A stretch of DNA of 13,655 nucleotides from an uncultured Rikenella sp. (lineage in GTDB: Bacteria; Bacteroidota; Bacteroidia; Bacteroidales; Rikenellaceae): contig NZ_CAJTUJ010000042.1 of the NCBI RefSeq assembly GCF_910579375.1, positions 1 to 13,655 on the forward strand, read 5' to 3'. Of this stretch, positions 7,047 to 13,655 are shown in pieces (position 1 is the stretch's first letter; every line of letters begins with the position of its first letter). The notes beneath the pieces are model-generated. The model had not been told where the DNA came from and did no database searches. It saw only the letters and a program-made list of their open reading frames with translations. The translations under genes and the position numbers were made by a program.

Positions 7047-8267
7047 CTACAACCGGTCGAACCGTCCGGCGATCTCCTCCGGCACCGCCGCGCGATTGAC
7101 CATGATGTTCATCGTCTTGTACCGCACGTAAGGTTCCGAAACATAGAAGAATCCCTTGTACTTGCCCGTCTCGCCCCACGAGTTTTTGACCTTATAGAAC
7201 TTATTGCCCCACTGGTCGTGCGCCGTCCCGACAATGACCATCCCGTGGTCGTCCGTCGTTTCGTAGTTGTCGAAAGCCTCCTGGCGCATCTCCTGCGTGA
7301 TGGTCTTTTCCGGCATCGGCCCCGTGATCCGGCGCGACATCTTGGCCAGCTGCTCTCTGGTGAGCCCCGTCCAGTGCGCCATATCCGACCCCGCCACCTG
7401 TTCCGGCTTGTCCACCGGCACGATCGCGAAGCCCTCGTTGTAGCGGAATCCCTTTTCGCTCACGTCCGCCGACCAATTCACCGCATAGCTCTGCGCCAGC
7501 GCCGTGTCGATGATCCGGATCAGGTCGTCCACCGGCACATTGGCCGCCGGTTCCCACGCCCAGTTGTCCGGAATCTCCACCGCGAACCGCGTGTAGAACG
7601 GATGATGCGTGAACGAGGTGAACGAGACGAAATCGTCCGCCCGAATCCCCATCGCTTCGGCGAACGACTTCGGCGTATACTCCCTGCCCTTATAGACGAA
7701 TTTCTCGGGGCATTCGCCCAGATAGGCGTCCAGAATGCCGTTCAGCCCCTCCTGCCACACCGGCGATAACGACCGGTTCGGCGCCTTGATCACCGCCGCC
7801 ATATACCCCGCCAGCACCGCATCCAGCTCACCGTGCCGGTGCACGCTGTCCCTGCTGTACCGCAGTCCGGCGTAAGCCTCCTGCGGCACGATACCGTGGT
7901 TGCGCAGGATGGTCAGCACGTCGTGCGTATTGGCCCCCGCCGAGAAAGCCGACGTCCCGTGCGTGCGGGCGTATTTGATCGCCTTGTCCAGGTAGGTGTG
8001 CCGCACGATCCACATCTCCGACAGGTTGAGCGTGTCTTTCCCCTGCCGCAGCGCCTCGCTTTCCAAAAGCCCCGTCCCGGCGAAGCTCCAGCAGGTGCCC
8101 GAGCTACTCTGGTTGTCGATCGGCGTGACCGGCACCACCGTCACGTCCGTGAACACGTAAGCCGTATCGGCCTTTTGCGTCTTCTGTTTTTTCGCTTTCG
8201 GAGCGTCCGATGCCGAAACGAAGTTCATCGCCAGCACCGCCGTACAAACGGTAAGAATCGATTTCAT
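7047..8267 (-). CDS. Exported C1B-family cysteine peptidase (aminopeptidase C/bleomycin hydrolase-like)
   Basis: A 406-aa papain-fold peptidase of the C1B (PepC/bleomycin hydrolase) branch. The catalytic set is complete: oxyanion-hole Q53 and nucleophile C59 in NQSSSGTCWSFAG, H341 in TTDDHGMVIVG, and N362 in VKNSWGE. The N-terminus (MKSILTVCTAVLAMNFVSAS) is a signal peptide followed by a Lys-rich linker, so the enzyme is predicted to act outside the cytoplasm, unlike classical cytosolic PepC; exported copies are common in Bacteroidetes. Likely role: trimming peptides in the periplasm or at the cell surface. It is somewhat shorter than PepC (~450 aa). The chain ends in leucine, not in the ...A self-compartmentalising tail of bleomycin hydrolase, so exo- versus endopeptidase activity is uncertain. 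Its ATG is 24 nt downstream of the gmd stop, consistent with one transcript, though a functional link with gmd is not evident. Confidence 0.92.
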   Translation of the reverse strand: MKSILTVCTAVLAMNFVSASDAPKAKKQKTQKADTAYVFTDVTVVPVTPIDNQSSSGTCWSFAGTGLLESEALRQGKDTLNLSEMWIVRHTYLDKAIKYARTHGTSAFSAGANTHDVLTILRNHGIVPQEAYAGLRYSRDSVHRHGELDAVLAGYMAAVIKAPNRSLSPVWQEGLNGILDAYLGECPEKFVYKGREYTPKSFAEAMGIRADDFVSFTSFTHHPFYTRFAVEIPDNWAWEPAANVPVDDLIRIIDTALAQSYAVNWSADVSEKGFRYNEGFAIVPVDKPEQVAGSDMAHWTGLTREQLAKMSRRITGPMPEKTITQEMRQEAFDNYETTDDHGMVIVGTAHDQWGNKFYKVKNSWGETGKYKGFFYVSEPYVRYKTMNIMVNRAAVPEEIAGRFDRL

Positions 8268-8291
8268 GAAAGATGATGTATGAGAGTTTGG

Positions 8292-9443
8292 TTATTCGAA
8301 ATAGCTGTTGACGGTGAATCCCCCTGCCCGCAGATAGGCATCGCGCTTGAAGAGCCGGATATCCGACTCCACCATATCCGCCACCAACGCCGGCAAGTCG
8401 TACTTCGGCGTCCAGCCCAGCACCGTGCGCGATTTGGTCGCATCCCCGATCAAAGCCTCCACCTCCGTCGGCCGGAAGTAGCGCGGGTCTACGCTCGCCA
8501 CCCGGCTCCCGATCCGCCGTTCGATCGCCGTCAGGTATTCTTCGCCCACCGCTTCGGTAAATTTAGCCGCATCCACCGCCGCGATCGTCCCCACCTCGTC
8601 GATCCCCTCGCCCGAGAACTCGACCGTGATCCCCAGTTCGGCGAACGTCATCCGCAGGAACTCCCGGATCGAAGTCGTCACCCCCGTGGCGATCACATAG
8701 TCGTCCGGCCTCGGCTGTTGCAGAATCAGCCACATCGCCTCCACGTAGTCCTTGGCGTGCCCCCAGTCGCGAGTCGAGCCGAGGTTGCCCAGATAGGTCT
8801 GCTCCTGCATCCCCAGCGCGATGCGCGCCGCCGCCCGCGTGATCTTGCGCGTCACGAACGTCTCGCCCCGCACCGGCGATTCGTGGTTGAAGAGAATCCC
8901 GTTCGAGGCGTGCATCCCATAGGCCTCGCGGTAGTTGACCGTGATCCAGTAGGCGTAGAGCTTGGCACAGGCGTACGGCGACCGCGGATAGAACGGCGTC
9001 CGCTCCGATTGCGGCACCTCCTGCACCAGCCCGTAGAGCTCCGACGTGGAGGCCTGATAAATGCGCGTCTTCTCCGTCAGGCCCAGCAGCCGGATCGCCT
9101 CCAGCAGCCTCAGGGTGCCGATCCCGTCGGCGTTGGCCGTGTATTCCGGCGTGTCGAAACTGACTTTGACGTGGCTCATCGCCGCGAGGTTGTAGATCTC
9201 GTCGGGCTGCACCTCCTGAATGATCTTCGTGAGGTTCAGCGAGTCGGTCATGTCCCCGTAGTGGAGCACGAACCGCTGTCCGTCCACGTGCGGGTCTTCG
9301 TAGAGGTGGTCGATCCGTTCGGTGTTGAACGACGAAGCTCGCCGCTTGATTCCGTGTACGACATATCCTTTCCGGAGCAGGAACTCGGCCAGATAGGCGC
9401 CGTCCTGCCCCGTGACTCCCGTGATGAGCGCAGTTTTCGACAT
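8292..9443 (-). CDS. gmd: GDP-mannose 4,6-dehydratase
   Basis: Converts GDP-D-mannose to GDP-4-keto-6-deoxy-D-mannose in the cytoplasm, the first committed step towards GDP-L-fucose, GDP-rhamnose or GDP-perosamine for surface glycans. The 383-aa product starting MSKTALITGVTGQDG has the extended-SDR NADP-binding motif G9-x-x-G12-x-x-G15 and catalytic residues T133 and E135 in ASTSELYG, Y157 and K161 in SPYACAK. SPVRGETFVTRKITRA and NLGSTRDWGHAKDY are further GMD signatures. The alternative ATG 12 codons upstream is rejected: it lies almost at the predicted transcription start and the extra residues are not family-like. Length matches the family. No GDP-fucose synthase (fcl) follows, which is unusual because gmd and fcl are often adjacent. 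Bacteroidales use GDP-fucose for capsules and glycoprotein fucosylation, so a partner may be elsewhere in the genome. Confidence 0.97.
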   Translation of the reverse strand: MSKTALITGVTGQDGAYLAEFLLRKGYVVHGIKRRASSFNTERIDHLYEDPHVDGQRFVLHYGDMTDSLNLTKIIQEVQPDEIYNLAAMSHVKVSFDTPEYTANADGIGTLRLLEAIRLLGLTEKTRIYQASTSELYGLVQEVPQSERTPFYPRSPYACAKLYAYWITVNYREAYGMHASNGILFNHESPVRGETFVTRKITRAAARIALGMQEQTYLGNLGSTRDWGHAKDYVEAMWLILQQPRPDDYVIATGVTTSIREFLRMTFAELGITVEFSGEGIDEVGTIAAVDAAKFTEAVGEEYLTAIERRIGSRVASVDPRYFRPTEVEALIGDATKSRTVLGWTPKYDLPALVADMVESDIRLFKRDAYLRAGGFTVNSYFE

Positions 9444-9490
9444 AGCGATTGAATGGGTGATCGGGCGCGCCTCCGCCACACGCCCGCATG

Positions 9491-9498
9491 CAAAGATA
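9491..9498 (-). promoter_or_regulatory. -7 element of the gmd promoter
   Basis: Minus-strand TATCTTTG, an exact TAnnTTTG and identical to the proS -7 box. Predicted start is ~43 nt before the gmd ATG. No clear TTTG lies 19-21 nt upstream. Confidence 0.62.
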
Positions 9499-9604
9499 AG
9501 GAACTATTTGCTTCCGGCGCGATGGGAAAATAATCGATTTCGGATAAATATGTTAAGAATTCAACAAACGTCCCTTTTTCGTACCGAACCGACCCGAAAA
9601 AACG

Positions 9605-9612
9605 TACCTTTG
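9605..9612 (+). promoter_or_regulatory. -7 element of the asd promoter
   Basis: TACCTTTG, an exact TAnnTTTG and the same octamer as the rrn promoters. Predicted start is near 9616, giving a ~55-nt leader. The -33 region has no TTTG at standard spacing; a TTTTT run lies a few bases too far upstream. With the gmd element this makes 9444-9671 a divergent promoter region. Confidence 0.62.
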
Positions 9613-9671
9613 TCGCTCCGTCCGGACTTCGGACGAACTTTCAATCGGAACGAAAACAAAGACACACAGAT

Positions 9672-10670
9672 ATGAAAGTAGCAGTATTCGGCGCCACCGG
9701 TCTGGTGGGCGGACGCATGTTGGCGGTGCTTGCAGAGCGCAATTTTCCGGTCACGGAGCTGATTCCGATCGCCTCGGAGCGTTCGGCGGGTAAAAAGGTC
9801 TCGTTCGGCGGCCGCGAGTGGACGGTCGTGACTCCTCAGACAGGGCTGGAGATGAAGCCCGCGCTGGCGATCTTCTCAGCCGGCGGCCAGGTTTCGCTGG
9901 ACTGGGCTCCCCGGTTCGCCGAAGCGGGGTGCTATGTGGTGGACAATAGCTCGGCCTGGCGGATGGATCCGACCAAAAAGCTGGTGATTCCCGAGATCAA
10001 TGCCGACGTCCTGACCCCCGAAGACCGCATTATCGCCAACCCGAACTGTTCGACGATCCAGATGCTGATGGCCCTGGCTCCGATCTACCGGACGTATGGG
10101 ATTCGCCGGATCGTGGTTTCGACCTATCAGGCGATTACGGGCACGGGGATGCGGGCGGTGACCCAGATGGAGAACGAACGGAACGGAGTGATGGACGGCC
10201 CGATGATCTATCCGCACGTGATCGACCGCAACTGCATCCCGCAGTGCGACTCGTTCACCGAGAACGGCTACACGAAGGAGGAGATGAAGCTGGTCAACGA
10301 GACGCACAAGATTTTCGGGGACGATTCGATTCTGGTCTCTCCGACGGCGATCCGGGTGCCGGTGGTGGGAGGGCACTCCGAGTCGATCAACGTCGAGACG
10401 GTCAAAGACTTCACTATCGAAGAGGTCCGGGCGCTGCTCGAGCGGACGCCGGGGGTCGAGGTGGTGGATTGTCCGGAGCGGTCGGAGTACCCGATGGCGG
10501 TGAATGCGCAGCATCATGATGAGGTCTTCGTGGGCCGTCTGCGGCGGGACATCTCGAACCCTCGGGCGATGAACATGTGGGTCGTGGCGGACAACCTGCG
10601 GAAGGGGGCGGCGACCAATGCGGTTCAGATCGCCCAGTACCTGCTGGAGCGGGGATTTATCCAGGCGTAA
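9672..10670 (+). CDS. asd: Aspartate-semialdehyde dehydrogenase
   Basis: Reduces L-aspartyl-4-phosphate to L-aspartate-4-semialdehyde with NADPH, the branch-point step for lysine/diaminopimelate, threonine, methionine and isoleucine synthesis. The 332-aa product has the Rossmann motif GATGLVG (7-13), the SAGG segment (69-72), NSSAWRMD (92-99) and the catalytic nucleophile C126 in ANPNCSTIQ. The substrate-binding region includes Q153 in STYQAITGTG, and general base H235 lies in VVGGHSES. Length and motifs match the bacterial family. It stands alone, without lysC or dap genes, preceded by a Bacteroidetes -7 box and followed by a hairpin terminator. Codon use and high GC resemble the minus-strand housekeeping genes. 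Confidence 0.97.
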   Translation: MKVAVFGATGLVGGRMLAVLAERNFPVTELIPIASERSAGKKVSFGGREWTVVTPQTGLEMKPALAIFSAGGQVSLDWAPRFAEAGCYVVDNSSAWRMDPTKKLVIPEINADVLTPEDRIIANPNCSTIQMLMALAPIYRTYGIRRIVVSTYQAITGTGMRAVTQMENERNGVMDGPMIYPHVIDRNCIPQCDSFTENGYTKEEMKLVNETHKIFGDDSILVSPTAIRVPVVGGHSESINVETVKDFTIEEVRALLERTPGVEVVDCPERSEYPMAVNAQHHDEVFVGRLRRDISNPRAMNMWVVADNLRKGAATNAVQIAQYLLERGFIQA

Positions 10671-10691
10671 ACCCAACTTTCCCATACAAAC

Positions 10692-10720
10692 GGCCCTCCC
10701 CCCAGCAGGGGGAGGGCCTT
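10692..10720 (+). terminator. hairpin terminator after asd
   Basis: Perfect 11-bp G+C stem GGCCCTCCCCC (10692-10702) and GGGGGAGGGCC (10708-10718), loop CAGCA, 21 nt after the asd stop. The trailing T-run is short (TTA), so termination may be incomplete. The palindrome could also serve as a 3' RNA-stabilising hairpin. Confidence 0.75.
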
Positions 10721-10772
10721 ACAATACCCTGGAAGTTTCATTGAGGCATCGGCAGCAAACTCTATCCTGTAA

Positions 10773-10780
10773 TAGCTTTG
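10773..10780 (+). promoter_or_regulatory. -7 element upstream of the AT-rich gene
   Basis: TAGCTTTG matches TAnnTTTG exactly and predicts a very short (~15-20 nt) leader to the ATG at 10801. No TTTG at the -33 position. Confidence 0.5.
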
Positions 10781-10800
10781 CCGTATCATCCCCGTACATC

Positions 10801-12177
10801 ATGAAAAAAGCATTCTTTTTCTTTGGTTTTATCTGTCTGTTCTCATGCCCAGCCGCAGTGAGTCAGATTTCCATTCGCGAAAGCAATATCATTGAAAAAG
10901 CGGTTCCGCGTTCCGAGCGATTTGACAGTATGTCCAATATCCATTCCTTTTCCGCGGAGGCTGGACATAACTTGAAACAATATCTGGAGCAGGAAATTTT
11001 TATGGTCCCGATGACTCCGGCAGCACTCGCTCAGGACTTGGGATCAAAAAACCGTGTCCAACAAGCCAAGCGGAAAGAGGACAGTGTACAAGCTCTCTAC
11101 CAAAAATACACAGATAGCATTGGTCGGCTTGAATGGCTTAGCTATAAAAGAGAGAATCGTAAAAATCTCGAAACGATCAATGCTCAGATCAGTGAACTGA
11201 AAAAGAAACGGGCGGATTTACCTATTGTAAATAAATATCAAGTCCATCACGAAGAATATAAACCTTTTGACCCTTATTCCCCTCGTAGTCACGGATTTTA
11301 CACCTGTGACTCGTCCGGAAACATCAAATCCCAAATACCGTATATCGATATTCAGAACAAATATTACACGATTATCGATATTATGGAAATCACACAACGA
11401 AATCCGACTAACGAAATTGTCGGATCTATCGTAGCACCCACAAAACAGTATGTTTCCAATTTAGCTTTTCTATTGAAACAAAAAGACGGAGATCATGTTC
11501 TTTGGTTTATAAATCAGCCAAACTTCGATTTTATGACCCGTTTTTCTCTCGGACTTTTAACCTCCTACTTCGAAAAAAACAAAACTCTGTTCGAAGACAA
11601 AAATTTTATTTCCACCCACGATTATCAATATAATCTTGTCGATGTCTCTACCGGAGAATTGGTTCAGGTAAAGCCGGGAAGTAGATGGACCTGTGAAGAG
11701 TTCTCCTTGACCTCTTTGGAAAAAATGCCATTGATGGTCCCTTTCTTTTTCTTAAAGAACCAAGCAGGAGAGACGATTAAAGTCCAAATATCCAAATCCA
11801 TTCGAGACACGAATCGGATAGATGGATTTATGACGGAAAGTCATTATCTGGAATTGCAGCGATTGGCCAAGATGCAATCCGAACAACGACTTGCACAACA
11901 GCGTGCAGAAGAAAAACAGAGAACAGCGGCGGAACAACAGAAAAAAGAACAATTCAAAAAATCCTGTATCGATAAATGGGGCGAAAAGCTGGGTACGTTG
12001 ATCAGTGCGGGACAGGTCACCCTGGGTATGAATCAAGAGATGTGCCGAACGGCATGGGGTAAGCCGTTCCGGATCAACAGGACCACGGTCGCCGGGTTAG
12101 TCAGCGAACAATGGGTATACGGAGGGCATAATTATCTCTATTTCGAAAACGGGATATTGGTAAGTATTCAGAACTAA
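10801..12177 (+). CDS. Exported protein with coiled coil and C-terminal SmpA/OmlA-like domain, function unknown
   Basis: Start chosen at 10801 (MKKAFFFFGFICLFSC), a textbook export signal. The frame stays open upstream but would overlap asd and its terminator. The signal could be type I (cleavage near AVSQ, 19-22) or a lipobox LFSC with C16, so it may be a lipoprotein. Of 458 residues, 80-140 are charged and partly helical. The middle (145-345) is a novel-looking mixed region with CDSSGNIKSQIPYIDI and several Tyr/Phe-rich strands. Residues 347-390 (LELQRLAKMQSEQRLAQQRA...) are a strongly predicted coiled coil. The last ~65 residues (GMNQEMCRTAWGKP...SEQWVYGG..YLYFENG) resemble SmpA/OmlA (BamE)-type or DUF2845-like modules, where GM-x(2)-V/C-x(3)-WG-P and a final YLYFENG strand recur. 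The gene is visibly AT-richer, with many AAA/GAA/ATT codons, than asd or gmd, suggesting acquisition. It probably reads through to the HAD gene 36 nt downstream. Confidence 0.78.
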   Translation: MKKAFFFFGFICLFSCPAAVSQISIRESNIIEKAVPRSERFDSMSNIHSFSAEAGHNLKQYLEQEIFMVPMTPAALAQDLGSKNRVQQAKRKEDSVQALYQKYTDSIGRLEWLSYKRENRKNLETINAQISELKKKRADLPIVNKYQVHHEEYKPFDPYSPRSHGFYTCDSSGNIKSQIPYIDIQNKYYTIIDIMEITQRNPTNEIVGSIVAPTKQYVSNLAFLLKQKDGDHVLWFINQPNFDFMTRFSLGLLTSYFEKNKTLFEDKNFISTHDYQYNLVDVSTGELVQVKPGSRWTCEEFSLTSLEKMPLMVPFFFLKNQAGETIKVQISKSIRDTNRIDGFMTESHYLELQRLAKMQSEQRLAQQRAEEKQRTAAEQQKKEQFKKSCIDKWGEKLGTLISAGQVTLGMNQEMCRTAWGKPFRINRTTVAGLVSEQWVYGGHNYLYFENGILVSIQN

Positions 12178-12213
12178 GATTTTGCGTCCTATTTGTTTTC
12201 ATTCAAACTATAT

Positions 12214-13035
12214 ATGGTACTCGCACTAATTTACGACTTCGACGGCACCCTCTCGCCGGGGAACATGCAGGAATACGACTTTATCCCCGCCATCGGGAAA
12301 GACAACCGCGAGTTTTGGGACAACTGCAACCGCGTGGCCGAAGTGAACGACGCCGACCCGATCCTGACCTACATGAACGAAATGATCCGGCAAGCCACCG
12401 TGAACGGCGTTTCGCTGCGTCGCGAAGCTTTTGCCGAATCCGGGCGGAAAGTCCAGCTTTACGAAGGAGTTGAAGGATGGTTCGCACGCATCAACCGCTA
12501 CGGACAATCCAAAGGGATTCGGGTCGAACATTACATCAACTCCTCCGGGCTGCGCGAGATGATCGAAGGGACGTCCATCGCCAAACACTTCCGGAAGATT
12601 TTTGCCAGCTCGTTTCTCTATTCGGTAGACGGAGTGGCTTATTGGCCGGGCGTGGCAGTCAACTATACGAACAAGACACAATTCATCTTCAAGATCAGCA
12701 AAGGGATCGACAGCGTGTACGACTCCAAAGCCGTGAACCGCTATCAGCCCGAAGAACAACGTCCCGTACCGTTCACCCATATGATCTATATCGGCGACGG
12801 GACGACCGACATTCCGTGCATGCGGCTCGTGAAAGAGAAGCAGGGGCACGCCATTGCGGTATATAATCCGGCCGATCGGGAAGTGGGACACTCCCTTCGT
12901 CAGCTGGTTCAGGAGCATCGGGTGAATTTCGTCGCCCCGGCAGACTATTCGCCGGGCAGCCGGCTGGACGAAGTCGTGAAAGCGATCGTTGATAAAGTCG
13001 CCGCCGACGATCGCTTGAAGCGCCTGGAACTGTGA
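12214..13035 (+). CDS. HAD-superfamily hydrolase (phosphatase-like)
   Basis: A 273-aa cytosolic HAD-fold hydrolase. Motif I is DFDGT (8-12) with nucleophile D8 and acid/base D10. Motif II is the serine pair in INSSG (108-112), motif III is a lysine in the YTNKTQFIFK region (151-160), and motif IV is GDGTTDIPC (194-202) with Mg2+-ligating D195 and D199. A cap of ~90 residues sits between motifs I and II (NMQEYDFIP...GWFARIN), placing it with C1-cap phosphatases such as phosphoserine-phosphatase-like enzymes. The substrate cannot be read from sequence. The ATG at 12214 is preferred over a TTG seven codons earlier because MVLALIYDFDGT puts the first strand directly at the N-terminus, as in relatives. 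It follows the AT-rich gene by 36 nt, but its GC content returns to the genome style. No clear T-run terminator follows. Confidence 0.9.
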   Translation: MVLALIYDFDGTLSPGNMQEYDFIPAIGKDNREFWDNCNRVAEVNDADPILTYMNEMIRQATVNGVSLRREAFAESGRKVQLYEGVEGWFARINRYGQSKGIRVEHYINSSGLREMIEGTSIAKHFRKIFASSFLYSVDGVAYWPGVAVNYTNKTQFIFKISKGIDSVYDSKAVNRYQPEEQRPVPFTHMIYIGDGTTDIPCMRLVKEKQGHAIAVYNPADREVGHSLRQLVQEHRVNFVAPADYSPGSRLDEVVKAIVDKVAADDRLKRLEL

Positions 13036-13090
13036 GTTTGATCATTTGATTTCGAGTAGAGCAGTTGGCCTTTATTATTTTTCAGCAACC

Positions 13091-13172
13091 GCGCGCCCTG
13101 CCTTAGGAGGGAAATCGTCAAAAAGCACGGGCGCGTTTTGGCAAGATTTCCTCGGCGCGCGAACAGAGAACG
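13091..13172 (+). repeat. GC-rich palindromic repeat, unit A
   Basis: Opens with GCGCGCCCTGCCT (13091-13103). It then has a long imperfect hairpin: GAGGGAAATCGTCAAAA, from 13108, pairs loosely with TTTTGGCAAGATTTCCTC (13136-13153). It closes with GGCGCGCGAACAGAGAACG. The opening and closing boxes recur in unit B (12 of 13 and ~16 of 19 positions), although the hairpin arms differ in sequence. It lies 55 nt after the HAD stop, so it may also end that transcript. Confidence 0.65.
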
Positions 13173-13180
13173 GGGGTAGA

Positions 13181-13240
13181 GACGGCCAGTGGAAATGCGC
13201 AAGCATTTCCCGTCCACGGGACGTGGGGCCCGCGCGGCCC
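13181..13240. repeat. chain of three short perfect hairpins
   Basis: GGAAATGC-GCAA-GCATTTCC (13191-13210) is a perfect 8-bp stem with a GNRA-type loop, loosely enclosed by GACGG/CCGTC. Then come CCACG-GGA-CGTGG (13214-13226) and GGGCC-CGCGC-GGCCC (13226-13240). Three consecutive stems between repeat units A and B suggest a structured transcript or single-strand DNA fold. No known RNA family was recognised. Confidence 0.55.
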
Positions 13241-13268
13241 GAGCGCAGTACCCTCCCGTAAGGATGAC

Positions 13269-13354
13269 GCGCGCCCCGCCTGAAGAAGCGATTCAACTAT
13301 TTCGGCGGTAGCCGAATATAGCTGAATCGCGCAAGGCGCGCGGACAAAGAACAG
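13269..13354 (+). repeat. GC-rich palindromic repeat, unit B
   Basis: Opens with GCGCGCCCCGCCT (13269-13281). The hairpin is GCGATTCAACTATTTCGGC (13288-13306), loop GGTA, GCCGAATATAGCTGAATCGC (13311-13330), nearly fully complementary. It closes with GGCGCGCGGACAAAGAAC. The right arm is shared almost exactly with unit C. Confidence 0.72.
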
Positions 13355-13392
13355 GCGCGCTAAAAAACTCGATCGTGTGCGAAAACTCCGTC

Positions 13393-13475
13393 GCCCGCCC
13401 GCCTAAAAAGGGATTTCACTCGTTTTGCGGTGAGCCGAATATAGAATGAATCGCGCAGGCGCGCGAAAAGCGCGG
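13393..13475 (+). repeat. GC-rich palindromic repeat, unit C
   Basis: Opens with GCCCGCCCGCCT (13393-13404). The left arm GGGATTTCACTCGTTTTGCGG is followed by the right arm GCCGAATATAGAATGAATCGC (13434-13454) and GGCGCGCGA. The right arm differs from unit B by only a few bases, while the left arm pairs poorly, so the hairpin has decayed here. Confidence 0.68.
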
Positions 13476-13546
13476 CGGAGCGAAAGCGAAGCCGCAGTGA
13501 GGCTGACACGGGGCGGAGAATTGGGGCGGTGCTTTGGGCCGAGCTT

Positions 13547-13569
13547 CTGCGACCCATAGGGTCGCGCAG
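13547..13569. repeat. short perfect hairpin
   Basis: GCGACCC-ATA-GGGTCGC is a perfect 7-bp stem, loosely extended by CTGC/GCAG. It lies just outside the nested inverted repeat that follows. No T-run, so not an obvious terminator. Confidence 0.5.
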
Positions 13570-13637
13570 TTCGCCGCCACCCCACGCGGCGGACTGCAAC
13601 TCGTCGGGGCTCGTTGCACTCACCGCTGGCGGCGAAC
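13569..13637. repeat. nested inverted repeat (11 bp outer, 6 bp inner)
   Basis: Outer arms GTTCGCCGCCA (13569-13579) and TGGCGGCGAAC (13627-13637) are perfectly complementary. Inside them TGCAAC (13595-13600) pairs with GTTGCA (13613-13618) around a 12-nt loop. No coding frame with family features crosses it. It could be a structured RNA, part of the same repeat element as units A-C, or a recombination site; the sequence alone does not decide. Confidence 0.55.
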
Positions 13638-13655
13638 AGCTGCTATAGGCTGAGA

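Noticed and set aside
13091..13475. CRISPR array
   Set aside because: Only three unevenly spaced (178 and ~123 nt), diverged, long palindromic units; no uniform short spacers and no cas genes.
13360..13623. 87-aa minus-strand open frame in the repeat cluster, and overlapping short frames
   Set aside because: Translation is low-complexity Arg/Ala/Ser/Leu and the frame runs through repeat unit C and the nested inverted repeat. More likely spurious.
13569..13655. Integron attC-like site
   Set aside because: The hairpin and the GTTGCAC end are superficially similar, but the RYYYAAC/GTTRRRY core boxes do not match and there is no integrase or cassette gene nearby.

Overview
The window looks like chromosomal DNA from a GC-rich member of the Bacteroidales, most likely Rikenellaceae (Alistipes-like). 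The evidence is the 5' end of a 16S rRNA gene with Bacteroidetes signatures, near-perfect Bacteroidetes promoters (TTTG, 19-20 nt, TAnnTTTG), and Bacteroidales-typical proteins: archaeal-type ProRS, an NVEALA peptide, a BF3164-like propeller lipoprotein and a FadL-type porin. The genus is inferred from memory of 16S sequences, not from a search.

Minus strand, read from 9.5 kb down to 1: GDP-mannose 4,6-dehydratase (gmd), 24 nt, then an exported C1B cysteine peptidase and a terminator. Next come a secreted Trp/Gly/Pro-repeat protein, 44 nt, a FadL/OmpP1-type outer-membrane barrel and a terminator. A small NVEALA-family exported peptide follows, then 22 nt, a six-bladed-propeller lipoprotein and a terminator. 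Prolyl-tRNA synthetase and its terminator come next, followed by two tandem rrn promoters, a leader and the first ~268 nt of 16S rRNA, which runs off the window. The strand is cleanly punctuated: a hairpin-plus-T terminator separates each transcription unit.

Plus strand, from 9.6 kb: aspartate-semialdehyde dehydrogenase (asd), divergent from gmd, and a hairpin terminator. Then come an AT-rich gene for an exported protein with a C-terminal SmpA/OmlA-like domain and a HAD-family phosphatase-like hydrolase. The last ~620 nt have no convincing gene. They hold three related GC-rich palindromic repeat units, a chain of perfect small hairpins, and a nested 11-bp plus 6-bp inverted repeat at the extreme end.

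Functionally, housekeeping genes (rrn, proS, asd, gmd) are interleaved with cell-envelope or secreted proteins of unknown role. The least explained parts are the structured repeat cluster at 13,091-13,637, the NVEALA-propeller pair, and the (WGPxWx)n protein paired with a FadL barrel. I see no CRISPR array, transposase, integrase, toxin-antitoxin pair or defence system.
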